From Biscogniauxia marginata (taxonomy: Eukaryota > Ascomycota > Sordariomycetes > Xylariales > Xylariaceae), in the NCBI GenBank assembly GCA_022695795.1, contig MU404062.1, positions 124,001-188,000 of the forward strand: a stretch of DNA of 64,000 nucleotides. The letters run 5' to 3'. The translations under genes were made by a program, and so were the position numbers. Below, piece by piece: positions 1-13,261 of the stretch. The notes under the pieces are model-generated. The model did not search any database, was not told where the DNA came from, and saw only the letters and a list, made by a program, of their open reading frames with translations. Numbering within the stretch: position 1 is the stretch's first letter; each line of letters begins with the position of its first letter.

Positions 1-237
1 AATCTAGAGCACACGTCAATTTCCACTAACTAGGTAGTGACTGGATTAAGGACGCTTGGCGGGATGGCAAGAATAGCAATAATGCAATGCGCACGTTTCG
101 TATGTAACCGGTCTTTCTACTAAATACCTTGTATACAATAATCCTAAGTCTTCGTAACAACACACTCATTTCTCATCCTTTCGATATACCGTCACGCTAC
201 AGAAAATATCCAATCCTTTTCCATAACCCCCTTCCCC

Positions 238-2482
238 TTATATCGGCGGCGCCTTCTTCGCGGAGCCTCTCTCCACGTCAGATGCCTTGGAATCGGATGA
301 GCTCTCGACTCCCTCGATACCGGGGAGCTCGCCATGAAGCATGTGGTGCTATAAGGTAGCATGTTAGCTAAGAAAAAAAAGTGCGCTGAGTATAACATCT
401 TATCCATGACAGTTTCTCTGCATATTATCTTCTCACGTACCTCGATGTTGATCTTCGGCCCCTTGAACCACTTATGCGCATCGACGAAAAACCAAATAAT
501 GACGAGTAGCATCGGCGCGCCCTATAGATTGGGTATCACACGGGTCAGGTTAGCGAGTGAAGCACGCCAATGAATTATCACTTGGGCTTCTAAGAGGGGG
601 AGGGAGAGGGGGGTTTGGATTGTGTTGTGTTATGTGGGTCATGGAGAGAAAAAAAAAAACTAAAAAACTTACGTAGACCAGACAAGTCCAGTTCATATCC
701 TCAAGCGTCAGGTTCTCGCCGCGCACGCTGGGGAAGCACAGGATAGGCAGCATGAGGACGACGAAGGCGCAGGCGGCCACGCCCGAGGGCAGGCTGAGGG
801 GGCCGAGGTGCCAGGGCCCGCGGCGGAAGCGGTTCCCGACGAAGACGACCTTGATGAAGATGGGGGTGGTGAAGGCGACGTAGGCGGCGATGGCGCCGAT
901 GCTGAAGATGGCGTCGATGGCGGCGCCGCCGAAGACCAGCAGCAGCAGCAGCACGCCGACCGACGTGTTGAACCAGACGGCGTTTACCGGCGTCAGCGTG
1001 CGGCCGTTGACGCGCTTGAGGACGGCGCTGGCGCGGCCGAAGCAGTCGTCGCGCGCGTACGCGAAGCACACCCGCGACGCCGCCACCATGCAGCCCTGGC
1101 CCATGGAGAAGGCGCAGACGATGGTCAGCGCGAGCACGGCGAGCGCGACGTTCGGCGGCAGCACCTGGATCAGGTACGCCGCCCACGGCTGCCCGAGGTC
1201 GCTGTCCATGACCGCGGCCACGTCCTGGATCGTGTACGCGATCAGCACGTTGAGCACGAAGCCGAGGATCGAGCCCGAGCCGGCCGTCATCACGATCGAG
1301 CGCGGCGTGGCGACGGCGGCGTTGGAGCACTCCTCGGCCAGGTGGAAGCTCGCGTCGTACCCGCTCATCGTCCAGATGATGGCCAGGAAGGACATCAGGA
1401 CTGCGATGCCGTCGGGCCAGTCCGTCGCGTTCTGGATGCCCCAGGCGAACTCGTTCGGCTGGAACTTGGGCTCGGCCATGGCCGCTGTGGGGATGATGAT
1501 GATGGTGATGACAAGACAGAGGATGTTGATGACCGTTCCGACCGAGTTGAAGTTGGCGATCCACAGCGTCGGCATACTGCTGATGCAACCATGTATCAGC
1601 ATGATGAAGACGGTCAGGAGGAACGTCTGGTAGTTGGTCGGGATGTATTCCGGGTTCACGATGGACGCTGCTGCTAGAATCATGGCGGCTTCACGCGTGT
1701 TAATACTGTATTTTTCCCATTGGGGGACACAAGCTTAAGAGAGATTCTTCTCACCACAACCGTAGTCGACACTAGGGGCCCCCGTGACCTGCACGAACCA
1801 GTTGCTCCATCCCGTTATCCAAGCGGCAAAGGGGCCGTATTTTGGGCCCGCAAGCACAGCGGCTGCATAGTACAACCCTCCCGACGTCGGCATACTCGAT
1901 GCCAACTCTGCCATCGAAGCGGCAACCTACGTAGACGGTGTCAGATATACCAGCTCCTATCCCATCGACAGCTCTCTCGCCCTGCCGTCGGGATCGCAAT
2001 GGCAAACTCACACACAAGATGAAGACAACCGAGAGCAGCCATCCCCACGTATTCGCCGCAGGCCCCGCTAGACGTCCATTCACATTAGCCCAAGCCCTGT
2101 AATCTTTCTTTTCCGTAATACCAATCTATCCAATTTCTCTGCTACTGGAGAACGACGAATAGGGGGGGAAGAAAAAAAAGAAAAAAAAGAAACAGAAAAA
2201 GCTAGCTCACTCACCATAGCCGAGGCCGTACCACATGGTGGTTGCGATACTCGGCAGCAGGCCCATGACGGCGAAGCTGACGGCGAACGTGGTCCAGGCG
2301 GAGAACTCGCGCTTGAACTCCTGTTTGTACCCGAGCACGGCGAGCGCGGCCTCGTCTTCGGACATCTCGGCGAGGTGGTCCGGCATGTCGCCCTCGGTGA
2401 ACACGGTCGTCACCGGCGGCGGGGCGTGAGACCCCGACGATTGCCGCCGGCCGTCTTCGGCTGCTGCCTTCAATGCTGTCAT
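238..2482 (-). CDS. APC-superfamily permease (GABA/choline/amino-acid type), six exons
   Basis: Predicted integral plasma-membrane transporter of the amino acid/choline transporter family (fungal Uga4/Hnm1-like), importing amino acids, GABA or choline with protons. I read the exons as 2482-2215, 2067-2012, 1926-1755, 1688-673, 521-441 and 348-238, all with GT/AG borders and matching phases, giving 567 residues, a normal length for the family. Visible hallmarks are the N-terminal FSAWTTFAVSFAVMG segment, SMAELASSMPTSGGLYY in the second helix region, WITGWSNWFVQVTGAPS, and the conserved SGYDASFHLAEECSNA stretch mid-protein, followed by repeated hydrophobic helices. The start at 2482 gives a hydrophilic cytosolic N-terminus. 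The C-terminal tail is charged and Ser-rich. An AGC-rich run near 940-955 encodes a poly-Leu stretch. Substrate cannot be assigned from sequence alone. Family assignment is strong; exact exon borders are inference. Confidence 0.9.
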
Positions 2483-4792
2483 GATGACAAGGGTTTCTCG
2501 TTTTCCTCTCTTGATTGTAAGGCCCCGGTTGGTAGTAAGCTAGTCGCCTTGATTGTTTTTTTTCCTTTTTCCTTTTTAGGTTGTTCTCGAGATGCGGAGA
2601 GAACTTGAGTCGTATTATCGCCAGCCACGGCCGGGAAGATAAGAAAAAGACAGAGAGCTTCTTTACCACGGCTCTCACTGTGTCGATGTCGATCGCTAAG
2701 TTAGTCTTATCGGGTTTCCTGAGTCCAGAGGCTTTTCGTCTATGACACGGCACCCGAACGGCCACAGTCTAGCTGGTGGGATGATATCATGAAAATGCAC
2801 AGCGAAATCGAACACAGGATAATCATGCGGGAAGGATTGTTGGATTGCGCCGACGTGATATATATATCTCCCTTATCATTCTCCGCTGCCGGCAAGAGAG
2901 ACTGCATACAGTAGCACACGGAGGCCGCATGTCATATCACTTTTATCTCCTGCCCGAGCTGGGGGGGAAAGCTGGGGGAAGCTGGGAAAAATCATAAGCA
3001 GACAGGTAGATAAGAAGTAGATATCAGAACTCAATTGCCAGCCAATCGATCAAATCCCAGCCTATTGTCGTATCTCTAACCCCTTCTGCACCCCCCTTCC
3101 CATGCTCATGCTGTGTCCCTGACCGCGTATGCATTGCATACGGGGTCGCGGGGGAAGGATTGTAACTTTGTACCTCCCCATTGCAAGGATGTTGGGAGCT
3201 GCGTCTGCTTGGATTGTATGTACTTGGAATGTCCAGCCGGTCGTGGTTCTCAGGTATAGACTTCAAGCTAAAGTTAGTACGCCGTAGCTCGGGAGGCAGC
3301 TTGGCACATAAAGCTTCTCTGCCACCCCCCGGTTCTTGGTGGGATCCTCCTGTTTCTCTCTGCTATGGTATATCTGCGCATACCAGGTAGATAAGAATAA
3401 AAATAAAAATCCGATGGGAGATTGGCGTCGCACACATCGCTTTGGATTTTTCAGCCCTGGGCGTCGCCTCATTCGAGGGAATCTCCAGTCGGCCCCCTTC
3501 CCCTCTTCTACTGTCCTTCCCTATCCGAACCAAACCAGCAAGAAGAATGGGAGAAAGGGGAAGCAGGGGAAAGGCGACGATCCTTCTTGGATTGCTGGCT
3601 GGATTAGTACCTACCTATTCCTATTATCTCCGGTGGAGAATCTCGGATCGACTTCGATCTACATTCTAGAAAAATTGAGGAATGAAATTGAGGGAGAGCT
3701 TGGATGAAAGCCTCGGAGGTGGGGAACGAAATCTCTTGGGCCCATGGTATTGAAGTTGGGGCTGAGTGGCTGCAGATCCGTTCCCCCGTAAGAGCAGGCT
3801 AGGTGTAGGTATTACCAGACATTGTGAATATGTAGTTGGTTGTTATCTCGTGGCTTTTCTGCAAGTACCTAATTTAGGATGGAAGGTTATGTTATCTTGC
3901 ACCTACCTCTGCTACGTAATGCTGATATCTAAGAGGCAGACGAGCTTAGTCACATCAAGCTCTAGTGCAAAAAGCTAAATGAGCTGATAAGAGATTGCAT
4001 CCTAGGCACATACGTACAGTGAGAGGTGCTAGGTATCTGGGATACTAGGTAATTGTGAAGTCATGCTAAGAAGGCCGACCTATTTAAACAGTTTTAAATG
4101 TTTCATGTTTTATACATGTAATTACATAACTCTGAGACCAATGTATAGGTAGAAAGCTTTTTAACTTATATGTACCTACCTAGGTAGATATAAAGCGCAA
4201 GTATCGCTTGCATTCATGTTCTCTTCGTCGAGCTTTATAGCTAGCATTGACAATTGCATGTACATATAGCAACAAAACTGACATAAGTGGGAACCTGAAG
4301 GTGGCAGTGGACCTCATTGGCTTCGGTTTCCCCGAGCTTCACTTACACTGCATTGAGCTATCGGTCCGTATTGAAGCACTTGATTAAAGTATATTGAAGG
4401 AACTGATCTAGACGGTGGTTTGGTAGTTAGTTAGCGTACATGTTAGACTTGAAACAATTCGAAGAGGGGAAAAAATAGAGTCAATAATTACACAATTACT
4501 TGCGCTGAAAAATCCATAATATTTCTCCGACGATGACAAGATGCGAGGCAAGGCGGGCAATTGAAGCAACCTCCCTTGCGTCCATAGAAGAGATCCCATG
4601 GTAGTGAATGGATGTAATCTAAGCATCGCTCCCACCACATCAAGCAGTTGCTCGTATACAAACGTCGAAACGAGCAAGTGGTACCTAGGTAGGTAGGGTT
4701 TAGTACCATCTCTCTCCGTCTAACCCTTCATCCCGCGCGTTATCAAACTCTCCTGGCGCTTATACCTCCAAAGACCAAACCGCCATCGCAAA
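2483..4792. other. Intergenic stretch, no gene recognised
   Basis: Upstream side of the permease. It holds short open frames without splice support, a purine-rich stretch near 2540-2580, and TACCTA/TAGGTA repeats near 4171-4190 and 4681-4698. I see no coding signal here. Confidence 0.5.
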
Positions 4793-5593
4793 TCACATTT
4801 CGTCCCAACCCGGTGGCATCTTTCCTGTGAGCTCAAGCTGAATCGCTGCCCAGTGACTAGGGTATTCATCGCGCCATTGGCGAAAGTGACCTTGAAATGT
4901 CCGCGTTGTTTTTTCCAGCCGGCTAGAGTGCTTTTCGAGGCCGAGCCTGAAATCATCCGCCGTGGTATTCTTGTCTTTATATTTGAGCTTGCGGAACAGC
5001 TTTTGGTAAGGAAATGCGCGAGACGGCCAATTCTTTGTTTTACGACGGGCATCGTCGTTCGGGAGAGTCTCTTTATGCGGGGGAAGGGTCTGTTGCGAGC
5101 TTGAACCGTTGTTGTCTGCCGGCATCTGCTCCTAACCTGATTCCGAAACTGTGTGTAAATGCGTTTGCTCTAGAGTCGGGGCTTCTATCATACGAGCTCC
5201 ATGCTGGCTCCTAGCAAATATTGAATCGGCGTAATGTGTGGCATCTCCCGTCACGATAGGAGGCGACCGCCCGTAATATTCAGGAACGGATACCGTGTTT
5301 TCGGTTAGAGATTCGTCTCCGAAGTCTAGTGCGTAGGTAAATTCAGCTACGGGATCGAGGCCGTACGGCAGAGGCTCTCTCCGGGACTTGGTTCCGGAAA
5401 GTGGATAGTTGTGGCCGTTGGAGCTTGGATTGTCTCGAGTCTGTAGATTCTCGTCTCTAGAGAACCTCATCTTGAAAGACCGGTTGCTTGTCAGAGTTAA
5501 CGCAATGACGCAGCAAGGGATAAATAATGGACCGTCGACAAGACCAAAGACGGGAATGTCTAAGGAGAAAACGCTTCCCATAAGCAAACTCAT
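4793..5593 (-). pseudogene. Unrecognised membrane-plus-basic-tail protein, interrupted by an in-frame TAG
   Basis: I do not recognise the family. The open frame runs from an ATG at 5593 to a TAG at 5132-5134 and continues in the same frame to a stop at 4793. The N-terminal part is hydrophobic (SVFSLDIPVFGLVDG, then LFIPCCVIALTLTSN), like one or two membrane segments. The middle is Ser/Pro/acidic. The part after the TAG is Lys/Arg-rich (PYQKLFRKLKYKDKN) and ends in KMPPGWDEM. The frame also stays open upstream of the ATG, so a 5' exon may be missing from this model. Composition looks coding on both sides of the TAG. The single stop could be a CAG-to-TAG mutation, a read-through or edited codon, or a small unrecognised intron. 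Treat as a hypothetical gene. Confidence 0.4.
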
Positions 5594-5608
5594 AAGAGAG
5601 GCGTCCAA

Positions 5609-7063
5609 GAGAGTCTGGCATGGGTAGTAAAAATGCCAGCGAGTCGGCCTTAAGCTATTTGCTTAATTCATGATATGGCCAAGTATATACCTACCTACTT
5701 GATCAGATACCTGGGGCAGGTATATGGCGAGGTTAGACGATCAGGCTTGCTGCCGTCATGTTCCATCGGGCCCTGGCGGCATGGCGGTGGCAGGTGGGCG
5801 TTGGAGACTTCTACCTACCCGTTGTATCCGTTGTCTAGAACGTGCGACGATCTTTCTAGATTCATGTCGCAGCGAGAGCATGGAAAGGGCGAGATGGAAG
5901 TGCGCCGCCGATTGGCTGTGGAGAATCTGGGGAACCCTGAATTGCCTGAGTAGCAGGGGTTGGTTTTGTATGTAGTCTTGGTATTCTAGAAATGAAGTAC
6001 ATACATACACTTACCTACATATTCCCCAAATCTTAAACGTGTGATGAGCAGCATGACCTGGACAGAATGCCGAGATGGCACACGCCAGAGATCATACCTT
6101 CGTACTGCATAGTGATGTTAGGTTTATCTAGAGGGACGAATGATCCCAATCTATAAGACATGCAGTGTTAATTGAATGCAATGCAACATAAAACCAACCG
6201 TAATAATATAATATTATTAATATAATAGGTAGGTACTTATTAAGGTCTTAAAGGAGAGAACCAATATGAGATTTATGTGTACCGTAAAGTTACGCGTCCC
6301 TTGCAAGGTCTCGTTTGGTTCCCGCACAGGTACATGGATGTACGTATAATACGTCAAATACACGTATTAATCATTTTGCATACCTACCTATATATTCCTT
6401 TTGCCTCACATAGTTATTTTATCGTACAACTTTAGGAAATGTTGAGAATTGGGTAATGATCTAGATAGGGTATATTTCATGTCAGTGAATGTGCCAGAGA
6501 CCGACCAAGCATGATGGCTGACCAGGCAGTGTTGGGTTCAGCTACATAGGCGTCCTTGAACCCGAAACGAGGCAGGCAAGGGTCATTGCCACTCTAGTAT
6601 ATAAGCTCGACGGCCGGCCTTCGACCTTTCGACAGATTAACTTGGCTACTCTCCCATCGACCCTTTGCAACAGTCGGTACCCGAAAGTCAGCATGGTACG
6701 ACATATCACACCGCATTCCTCTCACCGGAGTCTCTGAAGCGCTGAGCAGCAGCCCCTTTGGCCGAGTAGTAGCCTAGTGGCCTCTCTTGTTCCCATTTCT
6801 GGGCCCTCAAGCTCTGGAGCATTCCCGACGCCCCGTCCAACTCTCACGAACGTAATGGCAACCCCAACCAGGGAGTTAGCCTTGGGCCTCATTTTGGAAA
6901 CGAGATCCCAGTTTTTGATCCTTTGATGAAAGTCCTGGAACTTGGCTGTACCTGCTCTTTCGTAACTTCTCTCACCTGTCATAAATCATTCTCACCTTTT
7001 CGTTCTGTCCGAATCTGTAGCAAGACACTCTGCTTATTAGGCAAGCATTAGTACTAGAGTGAC
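5609..7063. other. Intergenic stretch, no gene recognised
   Basis: AT-rich patches (for example 6200-6235) and TAGGTA-type repeats near 5690 and 6225-6237. An 86-codon minus frame at 6722-6982 lies just downstream of the F-box pseudogene but shows no recognisable motif, so I do not call it. Confidence 0.4.
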
Positions 7064-8588
7064 TTACCTATTTTCGCTGAGGATTTGCCGTAGCGAGACA
7101 GGCCTAGCGACCTTAGTCGAAAGTCCCAGCTGGCGGATCGCATCGCCGTGGCATCGAATCACATCTGGATCGATCAAAGAGGTTTGTACGACGACCCTGC
7201 CATGGCAATGCCGGTGGGCGACCACATCCCAAGCTTGCGTGGCCGCAATCCCTAGAGCAAGCTCCGACGTGCCCCGTACCGTGATGATGGCCAACTGCCC
7301 ATCTTGAGCCCTCTGGTAGCGAAAGAGCATTGCCACACCCCGTCTGCCGTTCCATAACTCCATCGTATCAAGTTACAGCGGCGTCTCGAAGCATGTTGTT
7401 GATATCTGAGGTGTCTGCATCGTCAGTGAGGACCCTCGAAGTCAGCGCCAGAGAAGTGAGCTTATCCCACGTCCATAAATCTTGACGCGCTGCGAAGAAG
7501 TGTCCGGCGTCGACCATGAAAGAGGCGGATAGCGTCGTGAGGTGCAGACTGGCGCGAGCGAGTTTCTGGCTCACGGCCGGGTCCGGCACCCTGATAGCGG
7601 GACACAGGGAATATCTTTCTGGGTATGACTCGTTGAAGTTCTCGAATATCGTCAGCTTGCACAATTTCGTCCGGGGAAAAGATTTGATCAGCGTCTGGTT
7701 GCCTGTATTCTGGTTGGTCAGCGACTGCGTCGACTACATTGCCAGGGGTCAAGCAAACACATGCGTTTATCGATTTGCGTCTCAATTTTAGTCCACTCCC
7801 TCCAGGGTTCGTAACAAAGCTCCTTCATGTTAGGGAACCGCGTAAGCATGTTGGCAAGCGCAACCGGCTTCCATCGTCGGCGGGTTTGCTGGCGGAGGAG
7901 CACGACCCCGACGACGGGTACAAAGGGGAGACCCCGCCACCACTGCATCTAGGGTTCCTCGTCGTCGAAAGGCCCCTCGCCCATGATCTCGTCGAATGTC
8001 CGTTCAATGGCGAACTCTTCAGGAGCAAGGACCTGCTGCCCGGCAACCCAGCCATGAGCCGGGTCATTTACCAGGGTCGTTCCTTGTTCGTGTCCACGGC
8101 GAGACGAGCACTCGCCTAGGTTGGTGTCGGAGCAAAAGCTGAGGTACTTGAACCAGTGCTGGTTGTCACTAGGCGAGTAGACACTAATATCGAGGACCAA
8201 GTCACCGCGAGGCTCCCATGCGCTGAGTGTCGTGAACAAGCTTTCAAACGCATCCGCGATGAATTGGTCGTCGATTTTGTCCAAGCCCCAACTGTCCTGG
8301 TCAGTGTTAGCACATTGGCTGCAATCGTAATGCTTCAGTTCCACGCGAAACCAGATATAGCGAATCTGGCTTCTCCTTCGCAACAGAATAGCTTGAGGGT
8401 TGAGGTCGGCGAGGCGTGGTACCGTCAAGCTGATCTCGGCAAAGTTGAGCGGCTCGATAATTGATTGCCAGTCTCGGGCAACGGTCGCGAGCAGGCTGCA
8501 CCTCCCGCCGAGAACTGGCAGGAGACCAATGATCTCGTTTCGAATCTCGGGAGGTAGACAATCCCAGGAGGTTTTGCCCCTAGACGTC
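7064..8588 (-). pseudogene. F-box protein (DUF6546-like), decayed
   Basis: Reads as a fungal F-box protein that would recruit substrates to an SCF ubiquitin ligase. An F-box-like core (LPPEIRNEIIGLL, then ARDWQSIIEPLNF) begins near 8557. It is followed by IRYIWFRVELKHYDCSQC, LDISVYSPSDNQHWFKYLSF, LLRQQTRRRWKPVALANM and LTIFENFNESYP, then LARASLHLTTLSASFMVDAGH and, in another frame, GLSTKVARPVSLRQIL. I recall these as hallmarks of the Pezizomycotina DUF6546 F-box group. Damage: no ATG in frame before the F-box (an in-frame TAA lies just upstream, unless a 5' exon exists), an in-frame TAG at 7949-7951 within otherwise continuous homology, and a frame change near 7364-7370 where a few residues seem lost. 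A likely intron lies at 7703-7758. The C-terminus would end at 7064. Identity is fairly sure; pseudogene status is likely. Confidence 0.7.
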
Positions 8589-8599
8589 TTTGATTAGGC

Positions 8600-9813
8600 G
8601 TGCAGTAGGTTGAGTGTGAAGGATCGCGGTTGGTGTGGATTGAGAAGGATGTGATGGGATGAAATAGCTCGAAGTTTGAGACTTTAGGTATGTTTTGGGG
8701 GTGAAAAGAGGGAAAGATAGCAGATACTTATACCTTTCTGGAGAGGGGTTTGTAGTTATAGTTAGAAGTACAAGCTTTTCAGCTATGCAGCCGAAAGCTT
8801 GAAAATAGGCAACTGTGTGGTTATCGGAATATGATGCCCATGATGTGGATGTTCGGGTTCAGCCCAAAGTCTAATAGCAAGCAAACAAGGGTGACTACAG
8901 CTACGAGGCACGAGAGTAGATGGATGCGCCATGGCTGCGTGTGCCCTAGTCTAGTCCGGGCAGGATAATGACAGAGACCACTGGGGCAGCGAGCCTTGGA
9001 GAAGAGTAGAAGCTCTGGTCAGAACGAGAACGGTCTCGTAGTCGGCTTTGGAGCACTTGGATGCGGCGAAGATGGGTTGGGGAGAAGGTGGGCTTTATAT
9101 CTTCGTCTCCCACCGCCGTCAGGGCATCATCACTCCAAGCAGCCCCAGTCGAGCCAGCCACCCTTTTGGCCGCTCTGCCTCGCCGTCCATGCTGAAGCTG
9201 GACAAGTATGCTGGTTTGCATAAGATGCGTCGGTGCTTGTTTGCCGAAATGGTGATGTTCCAGGTTGTTGACGGAGGCGCAAAAAGACGGAAGCTCCAAA
9301 GTTTTGAAATGGTCAAAACGGAGACAGTGGCGGGGCGGCGGGGCACCGGGGCAGCAGCGCTTTACCCTTTTCGGGGTGCCAGAAACCGTAGAGTCGGGGA
9401 GGTGTATTTAAGCGTCCCGTCGATTTCCATCAACACCTGCATCAACCAAATCCTGTACCACTGTACATACGAATCTAGCTAGCCTCACCAGCAGCTAAGC
9501 CTAGGAGGGATCAGCACCGAAGAAAACCAGAAGAAGAAAAAAAGAAGAAAACAGCTAAAGCTATCTCGGACCCTTGACAAATAATAAGCAGGACAAAAGC
9601 CGCTCTCCGGGGGTGCCCACTCCCGCCACGCCAAATTAATTACACCTGCCTTCATTTTCCTGTCCCTTCGGCTCCCAGTCACACACGCAACGACACAACA
9701 CGACACGAACACGGCCCTCCAACTTCAATGACCACCGCGACCTCCACCTCCGCCTTCGTTGATCTCGCTGTCGACTGTTGCTCCCTCCGGCTGTCTGCGC
9801 ACCACCGGGCGCA
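8600..9813. other. Intergenic region, includes the EFR3 promoter and 5' leader
   Basis: No coding frame with recognisable motifs. The last 300 bases before the EFR3 start are CT/AC-rich, as expected for a fungal promoter and 5' untranslated leader. A second in-frame ATG lies at 9778, 36 nt upstream of the chosen start. Confidence 0.4.
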
Positions 9814-12800
9814 ATGAACGCCCTCCAGCAGAAATGCCGGCCGAAGCACCAGGTCTTGGTTCTTAAGTGTTATCCGCACACCACCAAGGGCGCTGTCGAC
9901 GTCAAGCCCAACTCGAGCGAGCTCAGCTACCTCCTCTTCTATGCCACGTCGCGACGCTCCAAGGTTCAGAAGGTTGGCCAGTTCCTCGAGAAGAAGACTG
10001 CCAGCGATGTCTGGCGGGTGCGCATTGGGTATCGCCCCTTTTCTTCCTTGAATCCGCCGAACCCGTTATCATGGTGCTGACTTTTGTCTGCTCACCGCAT
10101 CTAGAAATGTCCAAGTCACTCTGCAGATACTGGCTGCCTTGATCGAGAAGTCCCCCAAGGACCTCCCCTTGTTCGCGCAAAATGTCCTCAAGGTCCTAGC
10201 CCTCGTCCTCCGCTCGAATGACATTACCATGGTAGAGGCTTCGCTGCCTACCTTCGAGATGTTCTGCGAACACCACGATGTCTCGTCGCTCTTCGCCGAC
10301 CAGGCCTATCTGCGCCAATACGAGGAGGTCGTCCGTGAATACGCTACCTGTGCGTCCGCCCTCAAGGCCGCTGATGGGGGACCGCCTAGCAAGCCTGTTG
10401 CTCTCCGTTGGAGGAATGCAGGCCTTGAAGCTATACAGAGCGTTGCCAGGTCCGATGCCCTGTCCTCCGTGGCCGGACGTCAACTCAATGTCATAGTCCC
10501 CATAATCTTGGAGAACCTCTGGACCGATGATGAGGACACCCTGCACACTCTGCTGCAGCGATCACATACGGGGGAAAAGGTTGAGGCTCCTGGACTTGTA
10601 CGACGTAGGACGAGTGTCTCCACGGTCAAGACTGCCGAAGAGGGAGGTGATGCGAACCCCATTGCTATTTCCGGCACTTCCGGAGATATCGACAAGCTGG
10701 CCGAGGAAGACATAGGCGTCGTAGCCATGCGGTGCCTACAGCAGGTGTTTGTCATGCCTAATAGGGCCCAGCTCCACGAAGCTACTGCAGCACTGTTGAA
10801 ATTCATCAAGGAGCGCATGGGGCAGAAGGAGGTGGTCGTGAAGGCAAAGGACGAGAAGGGCCGTGACACCGGCTGGGCGATTAAAATGTTTGACCTTGTC
10901 GCGAGGTGGGCACCAGTCCAGGATCGCTATGTGATAATAACAACCGTTGCGGATGCTCTGTTGCGGATGCCCCCGACCAACGAGAACATCGAGGAGCAGA
11001 TCGTGCTAGCCGCAATCATCGGGTCCCTTCTCCGCTCCGATATCAATCTGATCGGGTTGAATGTTATAGATGTGCTTCTTGGGTTGCTTCAGCATATGAA
11101 GCGAGCCCTGAGGCATGGCATTGGCTCAGGAGACGGGAACTCGCCGGCTACACCACATGATGCGATACCGCCTTCTGTGACTGCTAACATACAGCAGATG
11201 TCAGCTCAGCAGACGGAGCTGTTGGGGCGTATTCAGCAGTGCATAGGGGACCTGGCTACCCACGTCTATTATGCTGATCAAATTTCGGATATGATTTCAG
11301 CTATCCTGTTGCGCCTTAAGCCTCATCCCAGTGTGGCAAATGCGACGCCATCTCCGGAAAAGACAGACAGCCCTCCTGCCCCTGCAGCTTCAACGGGGAA
11401 TATCTCAGAAGACCAGCACCACCTTGACAGTTTCTTCGCCTTGGAACTGGCCAAGGTTATTGCGCTCAAGGCCGTTAAATCAATTCTCCTTATCGCCAAT
11501 CCGAAGACCAAGATCAGCGGGAATGTTAGTCTCACGAGGAACAAGGTTCCTATACAGGTCTGGGAGGGGACTCATTGGCTACTGCGCGACCCCGACGGAC
11601 AGGTCCGCAAGGCCTACGTCGATGCGTTAATCACTTGGCTCGACCGCGAAACTTCGAGGGCCGACTTGAAAGCTCGGGACGAAACAAGCCAGAGACAGGC
11701 ACGGATGGCTAGTAGGGAGGTACCGCCTGCAAGTGCTACCCGCCGCGCGGTCTCGAGTGCCTCGGCCCGGGAGAAACCTGGTAGAATCGCCCGATCTCAC
11801 TTCTTGCAGTTGCTTCATCTGGCTATTTACGACAATGCCTTACAATTCGTTGAAAACGATGCAGATATAGCCTTGCTTCACGTCCTGCTAGCTAAACTAA
11901 CTGGTAAGCTAGGCGTCAATGCTGCCAGGTTTGGTCTACCGGTCGTTTTCAGATTGCAAGAAGACATTCAGGAAGCAGAAACGCCCTCGGCAAAAGTACG
12001 TCTAGGGTGTCTCTGCCACGGTTATTTCTGGGCTTTGAGCGAGCAGTTTGACTTCGAATCTTCGCACGTCGGGCAAGCAATTCAACAAGAGATCAGCCGG
12101 AGAAGGAGCAAGCAATTCTGGGTGGATGGCGTCCATGTACCTCCACCACCGTTGGAATATATAGGGACTTCTAGCACGCTAGGAGACCGATCAAAAATAC
12201 CAATCCAGGAGGTGGAGTCGGAAGCGCTTTTGCCTTTTGACGATCGACTCGGGATGGTTGATTGTATTTGCAACAATTATCAAGAGAGCGCAATTTCTCC
12301 ACCAACAAGCCCTACAGCGTCACCGAGTCGTACATTCACACACCCGATTCTAGGCTCGACTTTGAGCACGATCCCACCTGTCAATGCTGAGCGGGAGTTG
12401 CCTATCAAGTTCCGGGAAGAGATGCTGGCGGAATGGACCCGAGAGGCGGCCACTGCGGCTCTTCAGGCGAGCAGCAAGTCGGCATCTCTCAGCGGATCCA
12501 AGTCGGGGACCATATTTACCAGGGGTAACCGTCTTGCTGTTAATGGCGCTTTGGCTAACGGCCATAGTCCGAACAGGCCGGGTTCAGCATATGCGAACCA
12601 AACCAACCTGCGGCCGGGCTCTCGTGCCGCGGGTCAGGGTGGAACAATGGCAGCGTTGCGCAAGTCTAGTGTCCAGAGCCGCGGATCAGGTAGAAGTGGT
12701 TCCAGCCGAGGCTTCGTCGCATCGGTCGACCAGCTCAAATCGGTCCTTAGTGGTGATCCGGTTAGGCCAGCTACGTTCCGCACGTTGCGAGAAGATGACG

Positions 12801-13261
12801 ATAGCAGTGAGAGTATGGCAAGCTGCGATTATAGTCCCTCTGAGCTTTCCTTCAATCCTCCTCCGCATGAAGGTGGAGAACTGAGCGAAGCGGCGCTAGC
12901 GCGAATGAGGTCGAAGTCTCGTGAACGCAAGGCGTCAGGTGATTCTGGCGGCCCTCTAACATCACACCCCGCCGAAGACGAAGATGGAGACGCGGTCCCA
13001 CCCGTGCCACCCCTACCGCCGTCCGTGGCCGGAAAGTCACCGTCACCTGAGGCTACTAAAGAGCGGAACATAGTCGCGAGCCCGACTCATACTCATAGGA
13101 CACCTAAACGACATCTCAAGAGCCGAGGAGGTGAAAGCCTCCTTACAGGCAGCTTTGCCAATTCCGTCTCGGCTAGCATGGACCTCCAATCTATGCTTAA
13201 AGGAATCGACAGCAATTCCAGACAAAACACAATCGGGAATCTCACAAAACCTCCTTACTAA
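9814..13261 (+). CDS. EFR3: EFR3-like plasma-membrane scaffold of the PI4-kinase complex
   Basis: EFR3 is the peripheral membrane anchor that, with Ypp1/TTC7, recruits the PI4-kinase Stt4 to the plasma membrane to make PI4P. Exon 1 is 9814-10028 and exon 2 is 10105-13261, with a 76-nt GT-AG intron in phase 2. Together they encode 1123 residues, typical for fungal EFR3. The start MNALQQKCRPKHQVLVLKCY has the N-terminal Cys residues and basic patch characteristic of the family. Next come KPNSSELSYLLFYA, KVQKVGQFLEKKT and VTLQILAALIEKSPKDLPLF, then a long helical-repeat (HEAT/ARM-like) body. The last 350 or so residues are low-complexity, Ser/Pro/acidic and probably disordered. An alternative ATG at 9778 would add 12 residues; I prefer 9814 because it matches the conserved N-terminus. 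Intact, no odd features. Confidence 0.93.

Noticed and set aside
701..1677. Long open frames on both strands overlapping the large permease exon
   Set aside because: They are Arg/Gly/Asp-rich mirror frames of a GC-rich coding exon; only the APC permease frame has family motifs and consistent splice sites.
6722..6982. 86-codon minus frame downstream of the F-box gene
   Set aside because: No motif, no splice support and no continuity with the F-box frame.
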